DNA of 64,000 bases, from positions 372,001 through 436,000 of the forward strand of contig NZ_JAPDDS010000005.1 of the NCBI RefSeq assembly GCF_025950085.1, in the 5' to 3' direction. The DNA is from Luteolibacter flavescens (GTDB lineage Bacteria; Verrucomicrobiota; Verrucomicrobiia; Verrucomicrobiales; Akkermansiaceae). This document shows positions 18,274 through 28,108 of this stretch, piece by piece (position 1 is the first letter of the stretch; every line of letters begins with the position of its first letter). Made by a program: the position numbers and the translations under genes. Below the pieces are notes generated by a model, which did no database searches, had not been told where the DNA came from, and was given only the letters and a program-made list of their open reading frames with translations.

Positions 18274-19008
18274 TCAGCCCCCGAGCGCCGCGGCCAAGGC
18301 TCGCATTTCCTCGTCCACCATCTCCTCGTCCCGCAGTCCGGCGGCGACCTCCTCGCGCACCATCGCCCGGAAGTCGGCGCGCAGCCGGTGCACCGCCACG
18401 GCCACGCTGCGGGGCTGGATGCCCAGCCGCGCCCCGGCGGTCTCGTAGTCGCCCGCGCCCGGCTCCCGCGAGAGGAAGGGGCCGAGCGCTTCGAATGCCT
18501 TTGCCCGTCCCGCCGCCTCGCACTCTGCCCGTAGCCGGGCCAGCGCCGCCTCCATCACTGCGTGCGCCCAGCGCTTCTCGAAGAGGCTTTCCGGCGTCTC
18601 CTGCATCGACGGCTCCAGGCCGAACCACCGCTCGGCATCAGCCAGGTCCAGCGGGACCGGTTGCTCGCCGCCGCCGCGCTTCTGCGCGTGGTCCCGGTGG
18701 TGGCGCTTGATCAGGAAGTTCTTCAGCACGGTGATCAGCAGCGTGCTGAAGCGCGTGTCCCGCCGCTCGACGCGGGAGAGCCAGTCCTGCTCGATCAGCT
18801 TTGCAAAGAAAGCCTGCGTCAGGTCGCTCGACTCGTCCGGGCCCTCCCCGCGGCGGCGGATGTAGGCATAGACGGGGAACCAGTAGGCGCGGCAGAAGTG
18901 ATCCCATGCCTGGTCCCGGTGCGATGCCTCCCCGGCATTTCCCAGCACCGTCCATCGCGTCGTGGCAAAACGCGCGGGAGGCGGGATGTCATCGGACGCC
19001 ATCGGCAT
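18274..19008 (-). CDS. ECF-family RNA polymerase sigma factor
   Basis: About 244 residues. Sigma region 2 is seen in WDHFCRAYWFPVYAYIRRRG, DLTQAFFAKLIEQDWLSRVE and TRFSTLLITVLKNFLIKRHH; region 4 in LGIQPRSVAVAVHRLRADFR near the C-terminus. The start ARFATTRWTVL and the SSDLTQAFFAKL box are typical of the ECF groups tied to Ser/Thr kinases in planctomycetes and verrucomicrobia. It probably gets its activity from the kinase encoded next on the same strand rather than from an anti-sigma factor, as none is nearby. MPMASDD has two ATGs 6 bases apart (19008, 19002); either is possible. Confidence 0.87.
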   Translation of the reverse strand: MPMASDDIPPPARFATTRWTVLGNAGEASHRDQAWDHFCRAYWFPVYAYIRRRGEGPDESSDLTQAFFAKLIEQDWLSRVERRDTRFSTLLITVLKNFLIKRHHRDHAQKRGGGEQPVPLDLADAERWFGLEPSMQETPESLFEKRWAHAVMEAALARLRAECEAAGRAKAFEALGPFLSREPGAGDYETAGARLGIQPRSVAVAVHRLRADFRAMVREEVAAGLRDEEMVDEEMRALAAALGG

Positions 19009-19295
19009 AGGGCGCTGCCACCATGCCACGAAAGAAATCACGCGCACTGTAAAATTCCCGGTAATCCTCCGCGGGAAAAGGGGTGAAACACAGCGAGACC
19101 GGATATTAGCGCTCACTGACACCGGTTTTCCCCTCCTCGTTTGTTCCCCGGGGCTGTGCCGTCCTCCCACGGCACGCCCGGGGGCAAGCGCCCCTTTTCG
19201 ATCGAAGGCCCCCGGAGCGATGCCGGGTGATCCTTTCCCCGGGTTCGGGGCTTGAAACGACGGACTTCCCGCGCCGTATTGGTAGGGAACCCACC

Positions 19296-21461
19296 ATGCG
19301 CCCCGCCGTTTCCCTATCCCTCGCCCTGCTCGCGTCCGTCCCGTCGGCATCCGCCGCAGATATCGAAAGCACCTTTTTCGCGGAAAACCTGCGCGACCCG
19401 ATGGAGCTGGCCGTGGCACCGGACGGTGACATTTTCGTGGTGGAGCGCGAGGGCCGCATCCTGCGCGTGCGCCCGTCCACCGGCGGTGTCTTCGTGATCG
19501 GGGAGATCGCGGTGACGGCCCTGCGCGAGACGGACAAGGACACGCCGTGGGCCCGTGAGGACGGCTTGATGGGGCTGACGCTCGATCCGAAATTCGCGGA
19601 GAACCACCGGCTCTACCTCTACTACAGCCACCCGGAAAAGATGCTGAACCGCCTCTCGCGCTTCGAGCTGAAGAGCGGCGTGCTCGATCCCGCGTCGGAG
19701 AAGGTGCTGCTCGACGTCGCCTCGGACCGCCGCGACCGCGTCTGCCACCATGGCGGGTCGCTGGCCTTCGGTCCGGACGGCCTGCTCTACCTGAGCACCG
19801 GGGACAATACGAACCCCTTCGAGAGCGACGGCGTGGCTCCCATCGATGACCGGGACGGCCGCGACCACGCGAATGCGATGCGCAGCGCGGGCAATACGAA
19901 TGACCTGCGCGGGAAGATCCTCCGCATCCGCCCGACCGAGGATGGCTACGAGATCCCGCAGGGGAATCTCTTCCCGCCCGGCACGGACAAGACCCGCCCG
20001 GAGATCTACGTGATGGGCTGCCGGAATCCCTTCCGCATCTCCATCGATCCGAAGACAAACGTCCTCTACTGGGGCGAGGTGGGGCCGGATGCCAGCAATC
20101 CCGGGCCGAAGGGTCCGCAGGGCCACGACGAGGTGAACCAGGCGAAGAAGGCGGGCAACTTCGGCTGGCCCTTCGTGATCGCGGACAACAAGCCCTACCC
20201 GATCGTCGACTTCACCACCGGCAAGCCCGGCGCGATGACCGATCCCGCCGCGCCGAAGAATCCCGGCAAGCACAACACCGGATTGGTGGACCTGCCGCCG
20301 GCGCAGAAGGCCTTCATCTGGTATCCCTATGGCGACAGCCCGGAATTCCCCGTGATGGGCAGCGGCGGCCGCAATGCGATGGCGGGGCCTGTCTTCTACC
20401 ATGACCCCGGCAGGAAGTACAACCTGCTCGGCAAGGAGGACGATCACACGCTGCTGACTTACGACTGGATGCGCAGCAAGATCTGGAAGGCGAAGCTGGG
20501 CGAGGGGGAGAAGCTTGAAAAGCTGGAGCCGCTCATCGACGGGCTGAAGCACCCCATGGACCTGGAGGCTGCCGCTGATGGCACGCTGTGGCTGCTGGAG
20601 TACGGCACGGACTGGTATTTCAACAGGGACGGCCGCATCCGCCGCCTGCGTCCCGCCGATGGGAACAAGCCGCCGGTGGTGACGGTGAAGGCGGACGGTC
20701 CGGTCTTCCACGCCACGGCCAGCGACCCTGACGGCGACGAGGTGACCATCGACTGGTGGCTCACCGAGGGTGCGGGGGAGACGCGTCTCGGCGGCGGTCC
20801 GTCGATCTCGCCATCGCGTCCCGGCACCGAGTTGCGCGCCGTGGCCACGGATGCAAAGGGTGCGGTCTCGGTCGCGCGCATCCCGCTGGTGGCGGAGCAA
20901 TCGCTGCCCGCGCTGGAATTCGATCTCACCGCGAAGCCGGACAAGCTCGGCTTCGGCGAGGAGTTGGCCTTCTCGGTGAAGGGAGCGGGAGATCCGGCGA
21001 AGCTCGTCGTCCGCGCCCGCTACATCCCGCCGACCGGCCATGATGCGGGCGGACCGCAATTCACCTCGGAAATCGAGAAGCTGGTCACCGCGAAGCTCTG
21101 CCTCGCCTGCCATCAGGTGGACAAGCCCTCGGTCGGCCCGGCCTATCTCGACGTCGCGATGAAATACCGTGGCGAGTCCGATGCGGCGGCGAAGCTCCAA
21201 GGCAAGCTGAAGACCGGCGGCGGAGGCGTGTGGGGCGAGGTCCCGATGCCCCCGCAGATCGCGGTCAACGATGCGGAGGGAGAGACCCTGGTCCGTGCGA
21301 TCCTCGGCCTCGCCGAGGGTATGGCGGAGACGCGTGGCACGGCGCAGGGCAAGCTCGCCCTCGCCCCGGCCCCGGCCAACGCGGCTGCGGGCGGTGCCTG
21401 GGAAATCACCGCCGAGGCACCCGGTCACACCGCGGCGCGGATTCGCGTGGCAGCGAAGTGA
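19296..21461 (+). CDS. Sorbosone dehydrogenase-like PQQ protein with cytochrome c domain
   Basis: A 721-residue exported protein (signal peptide MRPAVSLSLALLASVPSASA). Residues about 25-450 form a soluble glucose/sorbosone dehydrogenase beta-propeller (MELAVAPDGDIFVVEREGRI, GLMGLTLDPKFAENHRLYLY, HHGGSLAFGPDGLLYLSTGD, GCRNPFRISIDPKTNVLYWG, HDEVNQAKKAGNFGWPFV). A PKD/Ig-like segment follows (about 470-550), then a cytochrome c domain with LCLACHQ and a Met in EVPMPPQ. It probably oxidises an aldose outside the cytoplasm and passes electrons to its own heme. Such proteins commonly occur with ThuA domains in this phylum, and a ThuA gene is 5 kb away. Confidence 0.85.
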   Translation: MRPAVSLSLALLASVPSASAADIESTFFAENLRDPMELAVAPDGDIFVVEREGRILRVRPSTGGVFVIGEIAVTALRETDKDTPWAREDGLMGLTLDPKFAENHRLYLYYSHPEKMLNRLSRFELKSGVLDPASEKVLLDVASDRRDRVCHHGGSLAFGPDGLLYLSTGDNTNPFESDGVAPIDDRDGRDHANAMRSAGNTNDLRGKILRIRPTEDGYEIPQGNLFPPGTDKTRPEIYVMGCRNPFRISIDPKTNVLYWGEVGPDASNPGPKGPQGHDEVNQAKKAGNFGWPFVIADNKPYPIVDFTTGKPGAMTDPAAPKNPGKHNTGLVDLPPAQKAFIWYPYGDSPEFPVMGSGGRNAMAGPVFYHDPGRKYNLLGKEDDHTLLTYDWMRSKIWKAKLGEGEKLEKLEPLIDGLKHPMDLEAAADGTLWLLEYGTDWYFNRDGRIRRLRPADGNKPPVVTVKADGPVFHATASDPDGDEVTIDWWLTEGAGETRLGGGPSISPSRPGTELRAVATDAKGAVSVARIPLVAEQSLPALEFDLTAKPDKLGFGEELAFSVKGAGDPAKLVVRARYIPPTGHDAGGPQFTSEIEKLVTAKLCLACHQVDKPSVGPAYLDVAMKYRGESDAAAKLQGKLKTGGGGVWGEVPMPPQIAVNDAEGETLVRAILGLAEGMAETRGTAQGKLALAPAPANAAAGGAWEITAEAPGHTAARIRVAAK

Positions 21462-21569
21462 GCCAACCGACGGATTCGTCGCAAGAAACGTGGGGGTAAA
21501 GGCAGGGCGGGGTGGCTAGCACTTCGGGAAATCTCCCCGCGATCACCCGCCGGGAACTGCCTGCCTGAC

Positions 21570-22874
21570 ATGAAACGACTCGCCCGTTTGCTGATATCCT
21601 GTGGAGGGATCTTCCTCCTGACCTGCGCCCGCGGTGAGGTGGAGTTTCTGGTGCTCGACTCCGGCCGCCCCGGACCTGTCGCCCTGATCCACGCGCCCGA
21701 GGAGGGCGCGGGCTCCCACGTGCTGCGGCAGCTCCGGTGCGATCCGCCGGAGCGGGGTCGTCTGGTGCTCGCGCGCCCGCACGACCGCGGGGAGGTGGGA
21801 TGGGAGAAGGCACCGGGGATTGCTGCGTTGAAGGAGCGCTTCGGCGACGCCCGGGTGCTGGTTTTCCGGAAGGACGAGGACACCCATGCCTACGATCCGC
21901 AGTTCCGCGGGGATACCGTGCAGGGCGGCGGAGAAGAGGCGGTGGCGATGCTGAATGCGCTCCGCTCCATGACCGGCGTGAAGGGCAAGGACTGGCGGGC
22001 CTTGCCTGCGGAGAGCGGTGCCCGCGAGACCGTGGTCACGACGAATGCCCGCATCGAGATGGGCGCGGGCCTGCGACCGGCCCTTCAAGAGCGCGAGCTG
22101 CGGGCCGCCGCGCACACCTTTCTCCGTCACCTCGACATGACGGACGAGTTAGCGGGCGGCCTGAGGATTTTCCCGGATGAGAAAGAAGGGCAGATCCGGG
22201 TGGCGGTATTCGATGACATGGGCGCGCAGAATTCCATCGGCCGCGAACCGGCGTGGTTGCGGTCGAGGCTTTCGAAAGATGCCGCGCTGCGCGTGGAGCT
22301 GGTGGGCGTGCCGGAGATCCTGCAGGGCGCGCTGGACCATGCGGACGTGCTGGTGATGGGCGGGGGCAAGGCGAGCCTGGAATCGCAGGCACTCGGCAAG
22401 GAAGGCCGTGCCCTCGTGGTGGATTTCGTCCGGCAGGGCGGGGGATATGTCGGCATCTGCGCGGGGGCCTTTCTCGGCAGCACATCCACCGGGAAATTCG
22501 AATATCTCGGCCTGCTCCCGGTGACGACCGGCGGCACCGCCCTGGAGTGCGTGACGCCGCTGAAGTGGCGCGCCGGGGCGCTCGGCGAGGCGGAGCGCGT
22601 GGAAAAGGCCGACCTGCATGGCGGCCCGACCTTCCGCATCATGGAAAAGGGAGCCGGGAAGATCGACGTCTGGGCCAGCTTCACGCGCAACGAGACCCAC
22701 GCGGAACGGGGCGAATACAAGCTGGAGGGCACGCCCGCGGTCATCTCCGGCCTTCATGGGGAGGGCAGGGTGGTCCTCACCAGCACGCACTGCGAGCGCT
22801 CGCCCAGCCCTTCCACGCACTTCACGGGCATGGTTCGCTGGGCCGGAGAGCAGGCCGCGGTGCCTGTGGAATGA
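21570..22874 (+). CDS. Exported protein with BPL_N (class I amidotransferase-like) domain
   Basis: A 434-residue protein with N-terminal signal sequence MKRLARLLISCGGIFLLTCA; the CGG and CA near its end could allow lipid attachment, but no clean lipobox is seen. Residues about 205-425 resemble the biotin-protein-ligase N-terminal domain, a class I glutamine-amidotransferase-like fold: IRVAVFDDMGAQN, DVLVMGGGKAS, FVRQGGGYVGICAGAFL with a nucleophile-like Cys (C297), and GEGRVVLTSTHCERSP with a His for the dyad. The first 180 residues (IHAPEEGAGSHVLRQLRCDP, AVAMLNALRSMTGVKG) are not recognised. Substrate unknown. It precedes trpE by 104 bp but is not clearly linked to it. Confidence 0.6.
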   Translation: MKRLARLLISCGGIFLLTCARGEVEFLVLDSGRPGPVALIHAPEEGAGSHVLRQLRCDPPERGRLVLARPHDRGEVGWEKAPGIAALKERFGDARVLVFRKDEDTHAYDPQFRGDTVQGGGEEAVAMLNALRSMTGVKGKDWRALPAESGARETVVTTNARIEMGAGLRPALQERELRAAAHTFLRHLDMTDELAGGLRIFPDEKEGQIRVAVFDDMGAQNSIGREPAWLRSRLSKDAALRVELVGVPEILQGALDHADVLVMGGGKASLESQALGKEGRALVVDFVRQGGGYVGICAGAFLGSTSTGKFEYLGLLPVTTGGTALECVTPLKWRAGALGEAERVEKADLHGGPTFRIMEKGAGKIDVWASFTRNETHAERGEYKLEGTPAVISGLHGEGRVVLTSTHCERSPSPSTHFTGMVRWAGEQAAVPVE

Positions 22875-22978
22875 GGAAAGCGGGTTGTCTTTCCGGGATT
22901 TCCCCGGCGCATCCGGCGTGACCGGCCATTCGTGCGGCAGCGGCTTGCTGCGGGCTTGCGTGCGGTCCGTTCGCCGCC

Positions 22979-24493
22979 ATGCTCCCGCGCGTTGTGAATT
23001 CCATCCCGGTCGAACCGTCGTTCGAGTCCTTCTGCAAGCTGGCCGAGCAGGGCAATGTGGTCCCGCTCTACACCCAGCTCGCTGCGGACTTCGAGACGCC
23101 GCTGTCGGCGTACCTCAAGGTGCGCGACGCGCGGCATTCCTTCCTGCTCGAGAGCGCTGAAAGCACGGACAAGAGCGGACGATGGTCGATCATCGGGACG
23201 AACCCGCGCCGTGTCATCGAGGCCCGCGACAAGGACCTCGTGATCCGCGAGGGCTCCTCGGTGGAAGAGGTCACCGTGGAGGACGACGTGCTCGCCGCCC
23301 TGCAGCGCCACATGGCTCCCTACAAGCCGGTGTCGCACGGGAATCTGCCGCCCTTCTGCGGCGGTCTGATCGGCTTCCTCGCCTACGATGCGGTCCGCCA
23401 GTTCGAGCCCACGGTGCCTGCCGCGCCGAAGGACGAGCTGGGCATCCCGGATGCCGTTTTCATGCTGGCGGACACGCTGATCGTCTTCGACCAGCGCCTG
23501 CGCCGCCTCCAGATCATCGCGAATGCCTTCACCGGCGATCACGGAAGCCTGCTGGAAGCCTACGAGGCCGCCCGCGGCAAGATCTGCGCGATCGTGGAAA
23601 TGCTGAACCGCCCGCTCCACGTGCCCGCCCTGAACGGCCTCGCGCCGGTCGAGGCGGCCCCGGCCGAGAGCAATACGACGCAGGCGGAGTACGAGGACAT
23701 GGTGCTGCGCGGGAAGGAATACATCGCCGCGGGTGACGTGTTCCAGTTCGTGCCGAGCCAGCGCTTCTCCACGGACTTCCATCGCTCGCCGGTGGATCTC
23801 TACCGCGCGCTGCGGCATGTGAATCCCTCGCCCTACATGTTCATCCTGGAACTGGGCGACTTCTCCCTCGTCGGCTCGTCGCCGGAGGTGCATGTGCGTG
23901 CCATCGGCGGGCGCATCGATATCCGCCCCATCGCCGGCACCCGCTGGAGGGGGAAGACCCCGGAGGAAGACGACGCGCTGGCCGACGACCTGCTCGCCGA
24001 TCCGAAGGAACGCGCCGAGCACCTGATGCTGGTGGACCTGGCGCGCAACGACGTGGGCCGCATCGCGAAGCACGGCAGCGTGCGCGTGGATGATTTCATG
24101 ATCGTGGAGCGCTACAGCCACGTCATGCACATCGTGTCGAATGTCACCGGCACGCTGGACGAGACGCACAGCAGCTACGACGTGCTGCGCGCGACCTTCC
24201 CCGCCGGGACGGTGAGCGGCGCGCCGAAGATCCGCGCGATGCAGGTGATCAACGAGCTGGAGAAGAGCAAGCGCTGCGCCTACGCCGGTGCCGTCGGTTA
24301 CTTCGGCTTCGATGGTGGCCACGACTCGTGCATCACCCTGCGCACCTGCCTCCTGAAGGACGGCAAGGCCTACGTGCAGGCCGGTGCCGGCGTGGTCGCG
24401 GACTCGAATCCGACCTACGAGTACGAAGAGACCGTCAACAAGGCGAAGGGAATGCTCCGCGCGATCGCCCTCGCAAAAACGCTGGAGGACTGA
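22979..24493 (+). CDS. trpE: Anthranilate synthase component I
   Basis: This 504-residue enzyme uses chorismate and ammonia to make anthranilate, the first step of tryptophan biosynthesis. Family motifs include the tryptophan-feedback element SFLLESAE (LLES), [36 protein letters not shown], the catalytic block [50 protein letters not shown] and [18 protein letters not shown]. Full length. trpG follows with 2 bp between stop and ATG, so the two are co-translated. No leader peptide with Trp codons or attenuator was found in the 104 bp upstream. Confidence 0.97.
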   Translation: MLPRVVNSIPVEPSFESFCKLAEQGNVVPLYTQLAADFETPLSAYLKVRDARHSFLLESAESTDKSGRWSIIGTNPRRVIEARDKDLVIREGSSVEEVTVEDDVLAALQRHMAPYKPVSHGNLPPFCGGLIGFLAYDAVRQFEPTVPAAPKDELGIPDAVFMLADTLIVFDQRLRRLQIIANAFTGDHGSLLEAYEAARGKICAIVEMLNRPLHVPALNGLAPVEAAPAESNTTQAEYEDMVLRGKEYIAAGDVFQFVPSQRFSTDFHRSPVDLYRALRHVNPSPYMFILELGDFSLVGSSPEVHVRAIGGRIDIRPIAGTRWRGKTPEEDDALADDLLADPKERAEHLMLVDLARNDVGRIAKHGSVRVDDFMIVERYSHVMHIVSNVTGTLDETHSSYDVLRATFPAGTVSGAPKIRAMQVINELEKSKRCAYAGAVGYFGFDGGHDSCITLRTCLLKDGKAYVQAGAGVVADSNPTYEYEETVNKAKGMLRAIALAKTLED

Positions 24494-24495
24494 CC

Positions 24496-25059
24496 ATGCT
24501 TCTCATCATCGATAACTACGACTCCTTCACCTACAACCTCGTCCAATACTTCGGCGAGCTCGGGGCGGAGATGAAGATCGTGCGCAACGACGCGCTGACG
24601 GTGGACGACGTGAAGGCCCTGCGGCCCGAGCGCATCTGCATTTCCCCCGGCCCCTGCACGCCGAATGAGGCGGGCATCTCCTGCGAGCTGATCGAAAAGC
24701 TCGGCCCCACGACGCCGATCCTCGGCGTCTGCCTCGGCCACCAGTCGATCGGCCAGGTCTATGGCGGCGATGTCATCCGTGCGGAAAAGCTGATGCACGG
24801 GAAGACCTCGCCGATCCTGCACGAGGGGAAGAGCGTCTTCGCCGGTCTGCCGAGTCCCTTCGAGGCCACGCGCTACCACTCGCTCATCGTGAAGCGGGAG
24901 ACTCTGCCGGATTGCCTGGAGGTCACCGCCTGGACCGCGGACGACGTCATCATGGGCCTCCGCCACAAGGAGCACCCGGTGCATGGCGTGCAGTTCCACC
25001 CCGAGTCGATCCTCACGCAGGACGGCAAGCGCATCCTGGAGAACTTCCTCGCGATGTGA
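24496..25059 (+). CDS. trpG: Anthranilate synthase component II (glutamine amidotransferase)
   Basis: A 187-residue class I glutamine amidotransferase that supplies ammonia to TrpE. Seen: [31 protein letters not shown], the nucleophile elbow GVCLGHQS (C79), and the His/Glu of GVQFHPES (H168, E170). It has GGAGG upstream of the ATG inside the trpE 3' end, one of the few strong ribosome sites in this window. The same protein may also serve PabB in folate synthesis, as in some bacteria with one copy. Nothing missing. Confidence 0.97.
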   Translation: MLLIIDNYDSFTYNLVQYFGELGAEMKIVRNDALTVDDVKALRPERICISPGPCTPNEAGISCELIEKLGPTTPILGVCLGHQSIGQVYGGDVIRAEKLMHGKTSPILHEGKSVFAGLPSPFEATRYHSLIVKRETLPDCLEVTAWTADDVIMGLRHKEHPVHGVQFHPESILTQDGKRILENFLAM

Positions 25060-25108
25060 CCGCGAGGGGCGGTCTTGCAATGCGCGGTCGCTGGTCGTAA
25101 GTTGCGGA

Positions 25109-25297
25109 ATGGCTGAGAAGCAGAAACCGGATTTCAGGAATGATCCTCTTTTCGAAGAGGTCTTGAGGGAAGGCTTGGCCATTCAACACCGGTTCTCGGC
25201 TGCACCCATCTACGCCAAAACCGGAAAGGGCTATCTGAAGAGCGAAGGCGTGGAGGAGTTGCGAAAGATCCGCGAATCCCGCCGCCAAGCGAAATGA
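25109..25297 (+). CDS. Small hypothetical protein, coupled to the next gene
   Basis: A 62-residue protein (MAEKQKPDFRNDPLFEEVLR, then EGLAIQHRFSAAPIYAKTGK and a basic tail ESRRQAK). No family recognised. The mixture of charged residues and no membrane segment suggests a small cytosolic protein. Its last codons overlap the start of the following gene by 4 bp (ATGA), so the two are translated together. Small coupled pairs of this sort can be toxin-antitoxin modules, but no motif supports that here. Confidence 0.55.
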   Translation: MAEKQKPDFRNDPLFEEVLREGLAIQHRFSAAPIYAKTGKGYLKSEGVEELRKIRESRRQAK

Positions 25298-25680
25298 GTT
25301 CAAACCAGCGATGGCTGGAGGCTTTCACGTGGGAGTTCGTCTGTGCTCAGAACGAAGCCCTCTGTCAGGCCAAGTCCGCGCATCACGGTCCGACATCTGA
25401 CGGTCATGAGGCGACCCGGGCTCTCTGGCAGAGCTCGAGGAGCGAAGAGATGGACCTGTATCAGGTGATCGATCTTTGCCGAAGATGCCACCGGCTTGCG
25501 CCCTTCACCAACTTCAACGGCAACACCTTCTCCGCGATTGCCCGTGTGTTGGTCAGACGCCTGAATCTGCCTGAAGAGGAGGAACACATTGTCCGAAGCC
25601 TCGCCGGTCACATCGTGGCGGGCGTGGCGGGGGATGATGAGATCCGTGCGTTCCGGGATTTCTGCGCCTCCTTGTCGTAG
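25294..25680 (+). CDS. Hypothetical protein, second gene of a coupled pair
   Basis: A 128-residue cytosolic protein starting MSSNQRWLEAFTWEFVCAQN with a Cys pair in VIDLCRRCHRLAPFTNF and an acidic helical end LPEEEEHIVRSLAGHIVAGV. No family recognised. CRRC could bind a metal but there are only two other Cys. Start overlaps the stop of the 62-residue gene by 4 bp. Lower GC at third positions in parts than the flanking genes may indicate a different history. Confidence 0.6.
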   Translation: MSSNQRWLEAFTWEFVCAQNEALCQAKSAHHGPTSDGHEATRALWQSSRSEEMDLYQVIDLCRRCHRLAPFTNFNGNTFSAIARVLVRRLNLPEEEEHIVRSLAGHIVAGVAGDDEIRAFRDFCASLS

Positions 25681-25747
25681 GAAATCGTGGAAGTCCTGAC
25701 CGCAAACTCCACTCGACCTTTCGCCTGATCCGGCGAATCTGGGAGGG

Positions 25748-28108
25748 ATGTTCCGCATTGTCTCCATTGCCGCCCTCGTCGTGTGGGCGGCGAGTGCCGT
25801 CCCGTCCCTCGCCGACAAGCATCTGGTGATGGAGAGCCGGCATCCCACGGCGAAGGAGCGGCGGGCGGGTCGGGCGAAGATCGAGGCGGAGCTGGAGAAG
25901 GAAGGCTTCGGCCCCGTGCCGCGGGTCGTCGGCGGGCGGGCCGCGGCCGATGGCGAGTATCCGTGGATGGTCGGGATACTGGATGCAGGCGAGCCGGATG
26001 AGTTCGATGCCCATTTTTGCGGCGGCTCGCTGATCCATCCCTACTGGGTGCTCACGGCCGCGCATTGTGTGCTCGGCAGCCGCGCGGAGGATCTCGACGT
26101 GCTGGTCGGCGCGACCGATCTCTCAAATCCCGGCGGTGACGCGCGGCGCATCGCCGTCACGGAAATCATCCTCTCGCCGACCTACAATACCGCGACGATG
26201 GACGCGGACTACGCCCTGCTGCGGCTGGCGGAGCCCGCGGACGGCACGGTGATCCCTCTGATCGACGACCGCTCGCAGGAGATCCCTGGCGTGCTCGCCA
26301 CCGTGACGGGTTGGGGCACCACGAGCGCGGGTTCCTCCAGCTATCCGAACCGCCTGCAAGAGGTGGAGCTGCCGCTCGTGGATCTGGCGGTCGCGAATGC
26401 CACGCCCGTCTACAGCGGAACCCTGACGCAAAACATGCTGCCCGCCGGAGTCGCTGCGGGCGGGAAGGACGCCTGCTACGGGGACAGCGGAGGCCCGTTG
26501 ATCGTGCCGTCTCCCCACGAGCCCGGCTGGATGCAGGCGGGGGTGGTGAGCTTCGGAGCCGGTTGTGCGAAGCCGGGCGCGTACGGGATCTACACGCGCA
26601 TCGGGAATTTCCGCGACTTCATCACCGGCCACATCCGGCCGAACTACGCCGCGTGGGAGAGGGCGAACGGGCGCAGCGGCGAGAATCTCGATCCCGACGG
26701 CGACGGCTGGACGAATTTCGAGGAATGGGCGCTGCCCGATGGGGGCGTCATCGAGCGGACCGTCGTCGATAACTACCTCCGGATCCGCTACCTGCGTCCG
26801 AATGTGGCTCCGGAGGCGGACTACATCCTGGAGCATGCGGCGACCGATGCGGGCCCGTGGTCCCCGGTGGCCGCCCGAGACTGGGGGATGACGCGTCTGG
26901 ACGATGTCATGATCCTCTCCGCCTGGCGGCTCCCGCTGTCGGCGGATCACGGGGTCTATCGCGTGCGGGTTGAGATCTCCCGCGACTTCGTGCCGGGGAA
27001 TCGGCCCTTGGCCTTCCCCGGCACGGCCACCGGCCAGCTCGGCTCGCAGGACCGGAGGAGTCAGGGGCAGATCTACCAGACCTACGCGCTGGATTTCCCG
27101 CCCGGCACGGGGCGGGTGGCGATCTCGCTGCGCTCGACGGATTTCAAGGCGATGCTCAGGATTCAAGGGCTCGGTGCCGGTGGCACGATCGTGGATATCG
27201 ATGGCAATCAGGGCATTGGCGTCGGCGGGACGGACGAGTGGCATGAGTTCACCCCGGAAGGAGGGCGCCGCTACCGGGTGTGGGTGACCACCACGGACAG
27301 CGGCGAGGCGGGCAGGTATCAGCTCAATGTCTTCGACCCGCTGGCTCTCGCTGCCATGCCGCCCTTGGCCGCCCCGCGGGCGAAGCCACTGGTCGGAACG
27401 CTGGCCGGCGACGAGCTCCCTGACCCCTTCTTTCTGCCGGGGAGCTTCTTCTTCAAGGATGACTACCGGCTCGACCTCGCGGCCCTGCCTGCCGGGCGGC
27501 TGCTGGAGGTCCGCATGACTTCAAAAGGGCGGCCTTTGAAGGAAATCGACGATTTCCTGTCACTCATCGATGGGGAGAGCGGCCAGATGATTGCTGCAAA
27601 TGACAACTTCGCGGGCAAAAAGAATGACGCCGGGCTGCGATTCCTGCCCGTCCCGGGAAAGACGTACCTTTTGCGCACTTCCTCCGCGGTGGAGAGGGAC
27701 GTCGGGACATATCAATTGGCCGCCACCTCGCCCGTGCCCGGTGCGAAGAAAAGCCCGCTCGGCGGGATAGGCATCGGAAGCTCAGTGAGCGGGAAATTGA
27801 CCGGCTCCAGTGAACTCGACGACCGCTACGCCACCTTCAAGTACGACTACCTGCTCGACGAAACGACCGCCGACCAGAGGGTGGCGGTCACCTTGGAATC
27901 CGCGAAGTTCGACGCCTACCTGACCGTGCTCGATGCCTCCGATCTGACCGTGGTCACCGAGGGCGATTCCGGCGGGCCCGATGGCGTCCGTGACAATGCG
28001 CGGGTCGAATTCCTTGCACGCGCGGGACACCGCTATTTCATCAGGGCCACGACCTACGAGCGCCTTGAAAAAGGCCCCTTCATCCTCAAGACATCTGCTG
28101 CTCCATGA
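25748..28108 (+). CDS. Secreted trypsin-like serine protease with C-terminal PPC-like domains
   Basis: A 786-residue S1 family protease. A signal peptide (MFRIVSIAALVVWAASAVPSL) and a 40-residue charged propeptide precede the mature start RVVGGRAA (R59-VVGG, like trypsinogen activation). The triad is His106 (LTAAHC), Asp154 (DADYALLRL) and Ser247 (CYGDSGGP); Asp241 six residues before Ser predicts cleavage after Lys/Arg. DPDGDGWTNFEEW is a calcium-loop-like spacer. The C-terminal 400 residues contain repeated PPC-type beta-sandwiches (YALDFPPGTGRVAISL, YRLDLAALPAGRLLEVRMTS, YRVWVTTTDSGEAGRYQLNV). Likely secreted to degrade proteins outside the cell. The next small gene overlaps its stop by 4 bp. 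Confidence 0.9.
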   Translation: MFRIVSIAALVVWAASAVPSLADKHLVMESRHPTAKERRAGRAKIEAELEKEGFGPVPRVVGGRAAADGEYPWMVGILDAGEPDEFDAHFCGGSLIHPYWVLTAAHCVLGSRAEDLDVLVGATDLSNPGGDARRIAVTEIILSPTYNTATMDADYALLRLAEPADGTVIPLIDDRSQEIPGVLATVTGWGTTSAGSSSYPNRLQEVELPLVDLAVANATPVYSGTLTQNMLPAGVAAGGKDACYGDSGGPLIVPSPHEPGWMQAGVVSFGAGCAKPGAYGIYTRIGNFRDFITGHIRPNYAAWERANGRSGENLDPDGDGWTNFEEWALPDGGVIERTVVDNYLRIRYLRPNVAPEADYILEHAATDAGPWSPVAARDWGMTRLDDVMILSAWRLPLSADHGVYRVRVEISRDFVPGNRPLAFPGTATGQLGSQDRRSQGQIYQTYALDFPPGTGRVAISLRSTDFKAMLRIQGLGAGGTIVDIDGNQGIGVGGTDEWHEFTPEGGRRYRVWVTTTDSGEAGRYQLNVFDPLALAAMPPLAAPRAKPLVGTLAGDELPDPFFLPGSFFFKDDYRLDLAALPAGRLLEVRMTSKGRPLKEIDDFLSLIDGESGQMIAANDNFAGKKNDAGLRFLPVPGKTYLLRTSSAVERDVGTYQLAATSPVPGAKKSPLGGIGIGSSVSGKLTGSSELDDRYATFKYDYLLDETTADQRVAVTLESAKFDAYLTVLDASDLTVVTEGDSGGPDGVRDNARVEFLARAGHRYFIRATTYERLEKGPFILKTSAAP

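Noticed and set aside
22875..22978. Possible trp leader peptide or attenuator before trpE
   Set aside because: No short frame with consecutive Trp codons and no terminator-like hairpin was found in the 104 bp.
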